Below, one piece after another: positions 42,607 through 52,300 of a stretch of 64,000 nt of DNA. Position 1 is the first letter of the stretch, and each line of letters opens with the position of its first letter. Position numbers and translations under genes: made by a program. The notes beneath the pieces were generated by a model. That model was not told the DNA's origin. It worked only from the letters and a program-made list of their open reading frames with translations, and searched no databases. Source of the DNA: Amycolatopsis sp. QT-25 (GTDB lineage Bacteria; Actinomycetota; Actinomycetes; Mycobacteriales; Pseudonocardiaceae); assembly GCF_029369745.1 (NCBI RefSeq), contig NZ_CP120210.1, forward strand, positions 620,001 to 684,000, written 5' to 3'.

Positions 42607-44220
42607 ATGCCATCAACACCGACTACCAAGTCTCAAGTTCAGGCCTATCAGTTCGTTTTGCGACGGATGCAATCCGCGCTGGTCCGTCGCGACGCCGTCA
42701 TGCTCCACGACCCGATGCGCACGCACACGCGGGCCACCATCGTGGGTGTCGTGCTGGCCGCGCTGGGCGTCCTCGTCTTCGTCATCTGGGGCCTGTTGAG
42801 CCCGAAGCCGTCCGTGCCGGAAGCGGGCAACATCGTCATCGGCGAACAGTCCGGAACGGTGTACGTCGTGGCCGGGAACCCGAAGAAACTTATTCCGACC
42901 TTCAACCTCGCGTCCGCGCGCCTGCTGATCATCGCGCAGTCCAAACAAGGTGCGCAGCAGGCGGGAAGCAAACCTTCCGGACCGCAGCAGGCATCCGAAG
43001 TGAAGAACCCCACGGTCGTCTCGGACGAACAGTTGAAGAACATCCCCCGCGGCCAGCTCATGGGCATTCCGAACGGTCCGCAGCTGATGCCGACGGAAAG
43101 CCAGCGCGTCTCCGCGGACTGGGGCGTGTGCGACGAGGTCATGTACGACCCCTCGGTGCCCCAGCCGGATCTGTCGAAGACGGAAACGACCGTCTACGCG
43201 GGGGTGAAACAGCTCGGGAACCGTGAACTCGGCCAGAACGAGGCATTGCTGGCCAAGGGTGCCAACGGCAGGGAGTACCTGATCTACCGGCAGCGGCCGG
43301 ATCCCAACCTCCGGAACGCGAACGCGGTCAAGGCCGAGATCAAGCCGGACGCGAGCGCCGTCCGTTCCGCGTTGAAGCTGCCCGACCGGCCCCGCGGTAT
43401 CTCCCAGGGCCTGCTCGACGCGATCCCCGAGGTGCCGGAGCTGAAACTCCCGTCCGTTCCCGGTGACGGCGAGAAGCCCAACTTCGAGATCGAAAGCATG
43501 AAGGTCGGCGACGTCTTCTCCACCGAGCAGGCCGAAGGGCGGAAGGACTTCTACCTCATCACGAAGGAAGGGATCCAGCCCATTTCCCCGGCTGTCGCGG
43601 ACATCGTGCAGACCGGCAAGAACGACGGCAGCACTTCGGTCATGTCCGTGCCGCTGGGCAAGATCCGCAACCTCACGCGGGTCTCCCAGGTCGTCGAACT
43701 CGACGCCTACCCCCAGACGGTGCCGACGGTGCTCAACGCGACCCAGGGTTCGCGGGTTTCGTGTCTGAGCTGGTCCATCACGGGCGACGGTGCCGGCCGG
43801 GACGGGCACACGGCGGTGTTCGTCGACGACAAGCTGCCGAAGGGCAGGAACGCCGACGGATCCGCGCCCGGTGTCAAGATCGGCACCCCCGGCCCGGTGG
43901 GCGCGCCCATCAACAGCTTCTTCATGGAGCCCGGTTTCGCGGCCGTCGTCCAGTCGGCGACCGGCAAGGAGACCTTCGACAAGGGGCCGATCCAGCTGAT
44001 CTCCGATCGCGGTATTCGTTACGGCGTCCCCGACGCGGTGACGGCGGACTCGATCGGGCTCAACAAGCGGGTGCCCGCGCCGGAGTCCATCATCAGGATC
44101 CTGCCCACCGGGGCTTCGCTGAACACTCAGGACGTGCTCCGGACGTTCGACACCGTGCCGATCGACGACCGGGCCGGTTCGGTCGCCACGCAGGCGCAGC
44201 AGGCTCCGGCGGGTAACTGA
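42607..44220 (+). CDS. eccB: Type VII secretion protein EccB
   Basis: EccB is a core membrane subunit with one transmembrane helix and a large periplasmic domain. The 537-aa protein starts [20 protein letters not shown], the conserved cytoplasmic start, with one helix at about 43-65 ([20 protein letters not shown]). The rest carries the repeated beta domains around the central shaft. ATG 42607 follows GGGGAGGAC. A TTGACA at 42509-42514 may be part of the promoter. Divergent from eccE across a 156-base gap. Confidence 0.95.
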   Translation: MPSTPTTKSQVQAYQFVLRRMQSALVRRDAVMLHDPMRTHTRATIVGVVLAALGVLVFVIWGLLSPKPSVPEAGNIVIGEQSGTVYVVAGNPKKLIPTFNLASARLLIIAQSKQGAQQAGSKPSGPQQASEVKNPTVVSDEQLKNIPRGQLMGIPNGPQLMPTESQRVSADWGVCDEVMYDPSVPQPDLSKTETTVYAGVKQLGNRELGQNEALLAKGANGREYLIYRQRPDPNLRNANAVKAEIKPDASAVRSALKLPDRPRGISQGLLDAIPEVPELKLPSVPGDGEKPNFEIESMKVGDVFSTEQAEGRKDFYLITKEGIQPISPAVADIVQTGKNDGSTSVMSVPLGKIRNLTRVSQVVELDAYPQTVPTVLNATQGSRVSCLSWSITGDGAGRDGHTAVFVDDKLPKGRNADGSAPGVKIGTPGPVGAPINSFFMEPGFAAVVQSATGKETFDKGPIQLISDRGIRYGVPDAVTADSIGLNKRVPAPESIIRILPTGASLNTQDVLRTFDTVPIDDRAGSVATQAQQAPAGN

Positions 44221-44288
44221 TCGCGGGAACCCGCCGGACGGCGCGAGCGTCTCAACACCCAAGCGGTATCGGGTGAGCGGAGGGTGCA

Positions 44289-44603
44289 GTGGCCGGCCTG
44301 AAGATCGACGGCGTCGTCGTCGGTGACTATGCGAAGCGGGTGGACGAGGCCGCCGGAGAGCTCGAGCTGGCGGCCGCGGAGGTGACCGGGGAAAGCGTCA
44401 CCGTCGAGTCCCACGGAACGCTGGGGGAGGAATTGGGCCTCGGCGCGTCTTACGGGCGCGCCGCGGAGGCCATCCGACGTCAGCTGGTGGAAGGCGCGGC
44501 CGCGCTGAGGTCGGCGTCCGAGGCCCTGCACACGGTGACCGCGCAACATGCCGGACACGACGACGAGGCCGCGCAGATGATCAAGCGCGCCGTGGAGCTC
44601 TGA
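44289..44603 (+). CDS. Small EspC-like secretion-associated protein
   Basis: The 104-aa helical protein starts at GTG 44289 after GGAGGG (AGLKIDGVVVGDYAKRVDEA). Size and Ala/Glu-rich helices match the EspC-like DUF2580 class of type VII partners. No WXG motif is visible. It is five bases ahead of 44609, so the two are probably co-translated and secreted or folded as a pair. Confidence 0.6.
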   Translation: MAGLKIDGVVVGDYAKRVDEAAGELELAAAEVTGESVTVESHGTLGEELGLGASYGRAAEAIRRQLVEGAAALRSASEALHTVTAQHAGHDDEAAQMIKRAVEL

Positions 44604-44608
44604 ACCGC

Positions 44609-45754
44609 ATGATCGCCGAGTCGGAGAACCCGACGGATTCCCTCCCGCACCCGATGGTGGCCGCGCGTTCGGCCTCCGCTCCCGTAGCGGCCCAGAGCGC
44701 GGTTAGCCCGCTGAACGCGCCGGGCTCGGGTGGTGAGGAGCTGGTCGAGGCCGCGGCACCGCATCTCGCCTTCGTTTCGGAGCTGTCCGGCCAGCTGGGA
44801 CTGATCGATCCGGTCGAGGCCTACCTGACCCCGCTGGTGGGGCGCTGGGAGGACTTGAAGGACGAGGCGAACCGGCTCCGGAAAGCGGCGAAGGCCGCGG
44901 GCACCGTTTCGAAAGAACTGGCCGATGATCTCGGGCGCCTCGACGCCGGGTGGGCAGGCAAGGACGCTGACGCGTTCGTCACGTACATCGTGGACATCAA
45001 CGCCGCGGGCTCCGACGTCGAAGTCGCCCTCACCACCTTGGCGGGTTCGCTCGACGAGCTGGTGCTGTCGATCCGTCGCATCCTGACCGACCTCGTCGAG
45101 ATTCTGGTCGACACGGCGGAGCTGACGTCCGAGACGGCGATGCTGCCGGTCGGCGGTGTCCGGCGCGCGCGAACTCAGCTGGAGGAGGCGCAGGAGTCGG
45201 CCAAAGCACTTCACGAAGCCGCGCGCGACGTCCTCGAGGGCTTCGTGCGATTTTGCGACGGAGTCGACGATCCTGACGCTGCTTCGCGGAGTATCGAGAT
45301 CGCTCACCGGTACCCGCAAGACGAGTTCAAGCTGCACGACGATTCCGAGGCACGGGGTGCGCCGGTGCCGGAGAAGGCCGCCGCTGGGGCGGATTCCGGT
45401 CCCGCGTCGGAAGAACAGTCGACGTCGCCGTCCTCGACCGACGGCCGGAAGACCGGGGCACAGGAACCCCTGATCGAGCAAGGGCAGGCGCCGATCCCGG
45501 AGGTCGCGCCCGTGCAGACCGCTCCGGCTCATGGGCAGGGCGTCGCCGGCGCGGGATCGGCGATGATGCCGATGGGGATGGCGCCCATGATGGGCGGCAT
45601 GGGCGGGGGAGGGGGGACGGCTCACCAGTCGAAGACCCGGCCCGCTTCGAAACCGTCCGATGTGGTCGGCGAGCCCGGCCAGGTCGTCCCGCCTGTGATC
45701 GGAGAGGACGACGCCCCGGCGAAACCCGCTCCGAAGCCCAAGCCCGCCAAGTAA
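44609..45754 (+). CDS. PPE-like type VII substrate with Gly/Met-rich end
   Basis: The 381-aa protein has a helical domain with GRLDAGWAGKDADAFVTYI, where WAG is a WXG-like turn, at about residues 110-130. A Pro/Ser/Glu-rich linker follows, then a Gly/Met-rich stretch (MPMGMAPMMGGMGGGGGT) and a Lys/Pro tail. Residues about 31-37 (AVSPLNA) are encoded by a 22-bp palindrome in frame. Such architecture is usual for long WXG or PPE-like substrates in Pseudonocardiales. The Gly/Met segment recurs in the partial protein at 61601. It faces mycP tail to tail. Confidence 0.7.
   Translation: MIAESENPTDSLPHPMVAARSASAPVAAQSAVSPLNAPGSGGEELVEAAAPHLAFVSELSGQLGLIDPVEAYLTPLVGRWEDLKDEANRLRKAAKAAGTVSKELADDLGRLDAGWAGKDADAFVTYIVDINAAGSDVEVALTTLAGSLDELVLSIRRILTDLVEILVDTAELTSETAMLPVGGVRRARTQLEEAQESAKALHEAARDVLEGFVRFCDGVDDPDAASRSIEIAHRYPQDEFKLHDDSEARGAPVPEKAAAGADSGPASEEQSTSPSSTDGRKTGAQEPLIEQGQAPIPEVAPVQTAPAHGQGVAGAGSAMMPMGMAPMMGGMGGGGGTAHQSKTRPASKPSDVVGEPGQVVPPVIGEDDAPAKPAPKPKPAK
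44698..44719. repeat. 22-bp palindrome in the PPE-like gene
   Basis: CGCGGTTAGC, CC, GCTGAACGCG. Frame: GCG GTT AGC CCG CTG AAC GCG (AVSPLNA), near the disordered N-terminus. No stop in this frame. Confidence 0.85.
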
Positions 45755-45771
45755 GCGCTCCAGCGGCCGAG

Positions 45772-45849
45772 CGACTTTAGCGGGCTAAGTGCGATCTGGG
45801 CGGCGCGGAGGCGAGTCTCGCTCGGATCGCACTTAGCCCGCTAAAGTCG
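45772..45849. repeat. Inverted doublet of the 22-bp palindrome
   Basis: The left copy (772-793) and right copy (828-849) form perfect 25-base inverted arms, 772-796 and 825-849. The arm starts CGACTTTAGC and ends AAGTGCGATC. The loop is 28 bases. Placed between convergent genes, it is well suited to be a two-way terminator. Confidence 0.9.
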
Positions 45850-45853
45850 AGGC

Positions 45854-47503
45854 CTACGGGGTTTTGCGGGCAGGGGCGGCCGGCCGGTTGCGGCGGACCG
45901 AGTGGACCACGAACAGCGTGATGAGCAGCGCCACCAGGCCGCCGCCGGTTCCGGCGAGCGCGACGATCATCGGGGCGGGGTCACGGTCGTTGGCGGGCGG
46001 CAGATTCGCGGGTAGCGCGACCGGCTTGGCCTTGTCCGCCTCCGACGGCACGATCGCCGTCAGCGCCGCGATCGGGTCGACGACGCCGAAGCCGACGAAG
46101 TTGTCCCGCCCGCCCGGTGCCGCCGGATGCTGCGCCGTCGCCTTGATCCGGTTCATCACGTCACGAGCCGGCAGCCCAGGGAACTTCGCCCGCACGAGCG
46201 CGGCCAGTCCGGCGACGTACGGCGCGGCGAAGCTGGTGCCCTGGATGGCACCGGGTTTCCCGTTGCCTTCGATCGTCAGGTTGGCGAGGCTGCTCGATCC
46301 CTCGGCCGGGTCCAGCGAGATGATCTTGGTGCCCGGAGCGGCGACACTGACCCACGGCCCGTTGACGCTGAAATCCGCGACACCGCCGGTGTCGTCGATC
46401 GCCGCGACCGACAGGACGTCGTCGGAGAACCAGGGCGGCGTGACGATCGTCTTGGGAGTCCTGGGGTCCGGCTGATCGTTCTGCGGGCATTTTTCGCTGA
46501 CGTTGCCGGCCGCCGCGACGACGACCACGTCGTTCTGAACGGCGTAGTTCACCGCCGCCTGGAGTGGTAGCTCGGTCGGGGTGATGTTCCCGGTGGCCGG
46601 GCGACAGTTGTCGACCGACATGTTGATTACCTTGGCGCCTTTGTCGACAGCCCTGACCACGGCCTGCGCGAGAGTCTTGAGGTTCCCGGCCGTCTTGCCC
46701 TGTTCCTGCTGCCGTCCGCCCTTGTCCTGACCCGGCGCGGTGCCGCCGACGGCGCCGTTTCCTTGCGAGGACGGTGGAAGCTGCGATTCCGGCTTGTTCG
46801 ACGAAGACGGTGGAGCGGAGTTGGACGACGACGAAGGCGGTGGCGGTGGCGGCTCGGGCTTCTTCTCCGCCTCCTCGTAGTTCTGGCTCGACTGACGGAT
46901 CGACAGGATCGTGGCGTCCGGCGCGACTCCTCGGAACCCGATGCTCTCGTCGGGCGGATTCGCGGCGATGATCCCCGCGACCTCGGTGCCGTGGCCGTCG
47001 CAGTCCTCGAGCCCCGGTGCCTTGCCGCCGCCGGGGGGCGCGACGTAGTCACCACCCGATTCGACGCGGCCTCCGAAGTACGGGTGCGCGGTGACGCCGG
47101 TGTCGATCACGGCGACCTTGACGCCCCCGCCGACCGACCGGGTGGCACCGCGCATCAACTGGTGCACCTTCTCGATCTGCAGGTACTCCTGGCCCCACGG
47201 CCTGTTCTTGATGTCGACCTGGTCACCACCGAGCTTGCTGCGCTGGACGCACTCGGTCTTCTTCTCATAGGTCTTGTCCGGCTTGCCGTCGTCCGCCGGC
47301 TTCTTGGACGTGTCCACCGGAGGCGGGGTTGCGTAGTAACCGCCGGCGTCCGGCGCGACGCTGCTTTGCTGCGCCCAGGCGGGAAGTGCCACCGAAGCCG
47401 GGGAGAGAACACCGATACCGGCCGCCAGCAACACCGTTCCGGTACGGCCGACGAGACCGAGGTGGCGGACGCGCGTCCCCCTGGACTTACGCGCTACGGC
47501 CAT
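45854..47503 (-). CDS. mycP: Mycosin, type VII secretion-associated serine protease
   Basis: Subtilisin-like protease anchored to the outside of the membrane and needed for ESX complex stability. ATG 47503 (AVARKSRGTRVRHLGLVG) gives 549 aa with a signal peptide cut after PAWA. The triad is Asp134 (VAVIDTGV), His171 (DGHGTEVAG) and Ser424 (QGTSFAAPYVAG), with the oxyanion Asn334 (AAAGN). A Pro/Ser-rich insert lies at about 215-250, and one C-terminal membrane helix (PMIVALAGTGGGLVALLITL) follows the catalytic domain. Gap of 23 bases to the eccD stop upstream. Confidence 0.95.
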   Translation of the reverse strand: MAVARKSRGTRVRHLGLVGRTGTVLLAAGIGVLSPASVALPAWAQQSSVAPDAGGYYATPPPVDTSKKPADDGKPDKTYEKKTECVQRSKLGGDQVDIKNRPWGQEYLQIEKVHQLMRGATRSVGGGVKVAVIDTGVTAHPYFGGRVESGGDYVAPPGGGKAPGLEDCDGHGTEVAGIIAANPPDESIGFRGVAPDATILSIRQSSQNYEEAEKKPEPPPPPPSSSSNSAPPSSSNKPESQLPPSSQGNGAVGGTAPGQDKGGRQQEQGKTAGNLKTLAQAVVRAVDKGAKVINMSVDNCRPATGNITPTELPLQAAVNYAVQNDVVVVAAAGNVSEKCPQNDQPDPRTPKTIVTPPWFSDDVLSVAAIDDTGGVADFSVNGPWVSVAAPGTKIISLDPAEGSSSLANLTIEGNGKPGAIQGTSFAAPYVAGLAALVRAKFPGLPARDVMNRIKATAQHPAAPGGRDNFVGFGVVDPIAALTAIVPSEADKAKPVALPANLPPANDRDPAPMIVALAGTGGGLVALLITLFVVHSVRRNRPAAPARKTP

Positions 47504-47526
47504 CAGAGCATCATCCGATCGGGTCG

Positions 47527-48921
47527 TCACTTGAAGTTGAGGTGGCGCAGCGTCGTGTAGAGCTCCATGACGCCGAGCGCCAGCGGGAGCACCGTCGCGA
47601 TGAAGATGGCCTCGAAGATCTCCACCGTCCGCCGCAGTGGCGGCGAGAAGCGCTGGTTCGGGAAGATCACGCCGACCACGAGCGCGGCCGCACCGATCAG
47701 CAGGAGCGCGCCGAACACGAACAGGACGCGGTTCAGCGGGCTCGCCGACCACATCCAGCCGAGCAGGATGCCCGCGCCGGACACCATGCCGGTGGTCAGC
47801 AGGGCGATGGCCTGCGCGCCGTTCGCGTACGCCCGCGCCCGCAGGAGCAGGACCAGCGTGGCGACCACGCCGAGGATCGGGCCGAAGATCGACGGGGACG
47901 TCGAGGCGATGATCGCGAACAGCGCGGTGGCCGCGCCGCAGCCGGTCAGCAGACCGGTCATGTATTCGTGGGCGACCGCGGTACGGCGTTCGATGGCGCG
48001 GTAGTCCGGGAAGCCCGAATCTTCCTTGAGCTCTTCGGCGCTACCGGGAACGTGCGGCGTCGGAAGGGCCGCGAGCTTGATCGTCGCGCGCGGCAGCAGC
48101 GAGATGCACGCCAGCGAGAACGCGGTGGCGCCGGCCGCGATGCCGGCGATCGGAGTGTCGATGAGCGTCGCGGCCAGGAACGTCAGCGCCGAGACCGTGG
48201 CCGTCGTCGCGGCCGCGATGAACGTGGTGATGCCGTGCCCGATGACGAGGATGCAGACCGCCGCCACGATGATCACGAGGGTGCTCGCGAGCAACAGGTT
48301 CGCCCACAGGGACAACCCCGGCACGATGTAGAAGCCGCTGACGAAGGCCAGCGGGAGACCGCCCGCCGAGGCGATCAGCACGCCGGTCGCCTCGGCCTTG
48401 TAGGCCTTGGCCAGTGTCGCGCCGATCGCGACACACGCGATCGCGCCGACACCACCCGCGATCGCGGCGGCGAGGGCGTTGCCGCCGTAGAACGACCCGC
48501 TGGTGAAGAGCGCGAGGGCCGCGAAGAACAGGGAGAGCCCGCCCGCGATGTGCCCGAAGCGGCGCGCCGTCTCCTTGGTCCACGGACGGAAGCTGTCCGG
48601 CGACGACTCGGCGATCGCGTCGACGACGTCATCGTACAGCGGAGGCGGCGGGTTCTCGTTGCGCTTGCGCAGCTGCAGCAATTCGCCGTCGACGACACCG
48701 AGGGACGCGAGGGTCCGGCTCGGATCGAGCGGCGCGTCGCCCAGCTTCGCCAATGCCCAGCCGCCGTGACGGGCGCCGCCGTCCGGCGTCGCCTCCTTCG
48801 CCATCTCCAACAGCATGGGCAGCAGATCCGCCACCGCGACGTCAGCCGGCAAAGCCACGTCGATCCGGGTGCGCGGCGCGACCACCGTCACCCTGCTGAA
48901 TACCGTCGTGCCCGTTGCCAC
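47527..48921 (-). CDS. eccD: Type VII secretion channel protein EccD
   Basis: EccD forms the central membrane vestibule. The 464-aa protein starts ATGTTVFSRVTVVAPRTRID with a ubiquitin-like domain of about 90 residues, then a linker and eleven predicted membrane helices. Length and layout are typical. Its short stop-to-start gap to mycP suggests one operon. It is divergent from eccC, with a repeat doublet in the gap. Confidence 0.95.
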   Translation of the reverse strand: MATGTTVFSRVTVVAPRTRIDVALPADVAVADLLPMLLEMAKEATPDGGARHGGWALAKLGDAPLDPSRTLASLGVVDGELLQLRKRNENPPPPLYDDVVDAIAESSPDSFRPWTKETARRFGHIAGGLSLFFAALALFTSGSFYGGNALAAAIAGGVGAIACVAIGATLAKAYKAEATGVLIASAGGLPLAFVSGFYIVPGLSLWANLLLASTLVIIVAAVCILVIGHGITTFIAAATTATVSALTFLAATLIDTPIAGIAAGATAFSLACISLLPRATIKLAALPTPHVPGSAEELKEDSGFPDYRAIERRTAVAHEYMTGLLTGCGAATALFAIIASTSPSIFGPILGVVATLVLLLRARAYANGAQAIALLTTGMVSGAGILLGWMWSASPLNRVLFVFGALLLIGAAALVVGVIFPNQRFSPPLRRTVEIFEAIFIATVLPLALGVMELYTTLRHLNFK

Positions 48922-49045
48922 TGCCTTCCCCCTGCCCTGAGAGTCTGCTCCCGGGGGAACCTATACCGAACCCGGGTGCCCACATCATCGACTGCCGGAA
49001 AAAGACCGGCAAAAGTAAGAGAGACCCCTCTGGCCGCCTGCCTGC

Positions 49046-49107
49046 GCGTCGACTTTAGCGGGCTAAACGCGACGCGCGGAGCGCGTTTAGCCCGCTAAAG
49101 TCGACGC
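49046..49107. repeat. Inverted doublet of the 22-bp palindrome, 26-bp arms
   Basis: Copies at 49050-49071 and 49082-49103 face each other. Perfect arms of 26 bases (49046-49071 with 49082-49107) start GCGTCGACTTTAGC, separated by a 10-base loop. It lies between divergent genes, so it is not placed as a terminator. Confidence 0.95.
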
Positions 49108-49303
49108 CGACCGGCCGGAGGCCCAGCGGGTTCGTCGGGGACTGTCGGTCCCGAGCCCTACACTCCCCGACATGCGTACGGCCTCGTCGAGGCCGTTCTC
49201 GGCGTTGTCCGGATTTCACCGGCCACGTTCGATAAGTTGTCTCGCGCACCAGTACGCGCACCAACGGTGGCCGCCATCGTCGAGTTTGAAGAGGGGTCCT
49301 TCG

Positions 49304-52300
49304 ATGAGCACGCTGCAGTTCAAGAAGTCACCGCGCCTGGCGGCGCCCCGGCCGCCGGGTGGCGAGGTGCATCTCGAACCGCCGCCTGAGGTGCCGCGCA
49401 CCATCCCGGGCAACATCGTCATGAAGCTGCTTCCCGCGGTGATGATCGTCGCCTCCATCGGGATGATGGTCTTCATGTTCACCACGGGTGGACGCAACCC
49501 CATGATGATGATGATGGGCGGCATGATGGTGCTCAGCACCGTCGGCATGATGGCGGGTGGCGCGGGCAAGGGCGGTGGCGCCAAGAAGGCCGAGATGGAC
49601 GAGGACCGCAAGGACTACCTGCGCTACCTCGGCCAGATGCGGGACAGGGCCCGCGAGGCCATGGTCGACCAGCGCGCCGCGCTCGAGTGGGTCCACCCCG
49701 ACCCGCAGACGATGTGGTCGCTTGCCGCGAGCCGCCGCATGTGGGAACGCCGCCAAAACGACCAGGACTTCCTCCATCTCCGGGTCGGCCGCAGCTCGCA
49801 CCGCCTCGCGACGCGGCTGGTGCCGCCGCAGACCGGCCCGGTCGACGAGCTGGAGCCGATCGCCACGCTGGCCCTGCGCCGGTTCGTCCGCGCGCACTCG
49901 ATCGTCCCGGACCTGCCGACCCAGATCACCCTCCGCGGGTTCGCCGCGGTCAGCATGCAGGGCGATCGCGGCCTCACCCGCGGTCTCACCCGGGCGATGC
50001 TGGCGCAGCTGGTCACCTTCCACAGCCCCGATGACGTCCTCATCGCGGTCGCGACGGCGGGCCGCGCCAAGGAGGAGTGGGAGTGGGCGAAGTGGCTGCC
50101 GCACGCCCAGCACCCCGCGCTCGCCGACGGTATCGGCCAGCTGCGGATGATGGCGGGCTCGCTCGCCCAGATCGAGCAGTGGCTCGACGAGGAGCTCCGT
50201 GACCGCCAACGGTTCTCCCGCAACGCGACGCCCGCCCCGGACCAGCCGCACGTCGTCATCATCGTCGACGACGCCGAGGTCACTCGCGAAGAGCAGATCA
50301 TCCTCGAAGAGGGTCTGGTCGGCGTCACCCTGATCGACCTTTCCGACTCCATCGGCAACCTCGCGGCCCGCCGCGGACTGCGGCTGGTCGTCGAGGAAGA
50401 CCGCCTCGGCGCGCGCAGCGCCGGCGGCGTCGAATGGTTCGGCCGTCCGGACACGCTCAGCGTGGTCGAGGCCGAAGCCCTCGCCAGGCTCCTCGCCCCG
50501 TACCGCGTCGGCACCGCGGCGCAGGACGCCGCCGAGGAAGAGCCGCTGCTGTCCAACCCCGGTCTGCTCGAACTGCTGGGCATCCCCGGCGACCCGATGA
50601 CCTTCGACGTCCAGCAGGCTTGGCGGCCGCGCCCGGTGCGAGACCGCTACCGCGTCCCCTTCGGGGTCGGCGAGTACGGCCAGCCGGTCGAGCTGGACAT
50701 CAAGGAAGCCGCGATGGAGGGCATGGGCCCGCACGGCCTGTGCATCGGGGCGACCGGTTCCGGTAAGTCGGAGTTCCTCCGCACCCTGGTGCTGGGCATG
50801 CTCGCCACGCACTCGTCGAGCACGCTGAACTTCGTCCTCGTCGACTTCAAGGGTGGTGCGACGTTCCTCGGGCTGGACTCGGCGCCGCACGTCTCCGCGG
50901 TCATCACCAACCTCGCGGACGAGGTCACGCTGGTCGACCGGATGAGGGACGCCCTCGCGGGCGAGATGAACAGGCGCCAGGAAGCGCTGAAGAACGGCGG
51001 TAACTTCAAGAACGTCTGGGAGTACGAGAAGGCCCGCGAGAACGGCGCCGACCTCGACCCGCTGCCCGCGCTCTTCATCGTCTGTGACGAGTTCTCCGAA
51101 CTGCTGGCCGCGAAGCCGGACTTCATCGACCTGTTCGTCGCCATCGGCCGTCTGGGCCGGTCGCTGCAGATGCACATGCTCCTCGCGTCGCAGCGGCTGG
51201 AAGAGGGCAAGCTGCGCGGTCTGGACTCGCACCTTTCCTACCGCATCGGTCTGAAGACCTTCTCCGCCGCGGAATCCCGCGCCGCGATCGGTGTGCCCGA
51301 CGCGTTCGAGCTGCCGTCGGTGCCCGGTGGCGGTTACCTCAAGTACGACACCTCGACGCTGGTCCGCTTCAAGGCCTCGTACGTCTCGGGCCCGTACCGG
51401 CCCGCCGGGATCAAGGCGGCCGGTCCGGTCGCGACGGTGGTCCGCGCGGACAAGCGCCCGCAGCTGTTCGTCCCCGACTTCGTCGAACTGCCGAAGGAGC
51501 CGGAGCCGCAGCAGTTCGAGACCGCGCCGGTGGAAGAGGCCAAGCAGGAGGAGGCCGTCGAGCCCAGTGAGCTCGACGTGATCGTCTCCAGGCTGATCGG
51601 CCAGGGCCCGCCCGCGCACGAAGTCTGGCTGCCGCCGCTCAAGGAGCCGAACTCGCTCGACACCCTGCTGCCGAACCTGAACCCCACCGACGACCGCGGC
51701 CTTTCCCCGGTCGGGTTCTTCGGCAACGGACGGCTGCAGGTGCCGATGGGCATCGTCGACCGCCCGTACGAGCAGCGACGTGACCTGCTGTGGGCCGACT
51801 TCTCCGGTGGCGCCGGGCACGGTGTGATCGTCGGCGGTCCGCAGTCGGGCAAGTCGACCATGCTCCGGACGCTGATCATGTCGATGGCGCTGACCCACAC
51901 CCCCGAGGAAGCGCAGTTCTACGCGCTCGACCTCGGTGGCGGTACGTTGGCCGGTCTCCAGGGCCTGCCGCACGTCGGTGGGGTCGCCGTCGCCCGCCGC
52001 GAGCCGGACAAGGCCCGCCGGATCGTGGCCGAGCTGACCACCCTGCTCACCGACCGGGAAGGCCGGTTCGGTGCGATGGGCATCGACTCGATGAACGAGT
52101 TCCGCAACCGCAAGCGGCGCGGCGAGATCAAGCCCGAGGACGACGCCTTCGGTGACGCCTTCCTGATCGTCGACAACTGGAAGGCGCTGCGGGACGACTT
52201 CGACGAGCTGGAGACTTCGATCACCAAGCTCGCCACCCAGGGTCTTTCCTACGGCGTGCACGTCATCATCGCGGCGAACCGATGGGCGGACATCCGCCCG

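Noticed and set aside
47725..47755. In-frame SPLN peptide in EccD as another palindrome insertion
   Set aside because: The DNA matches only the left half of the element, and the right half is unrelated. The peptide lies in a conserved loop next to a membrane helix, so this is probably coincidence.
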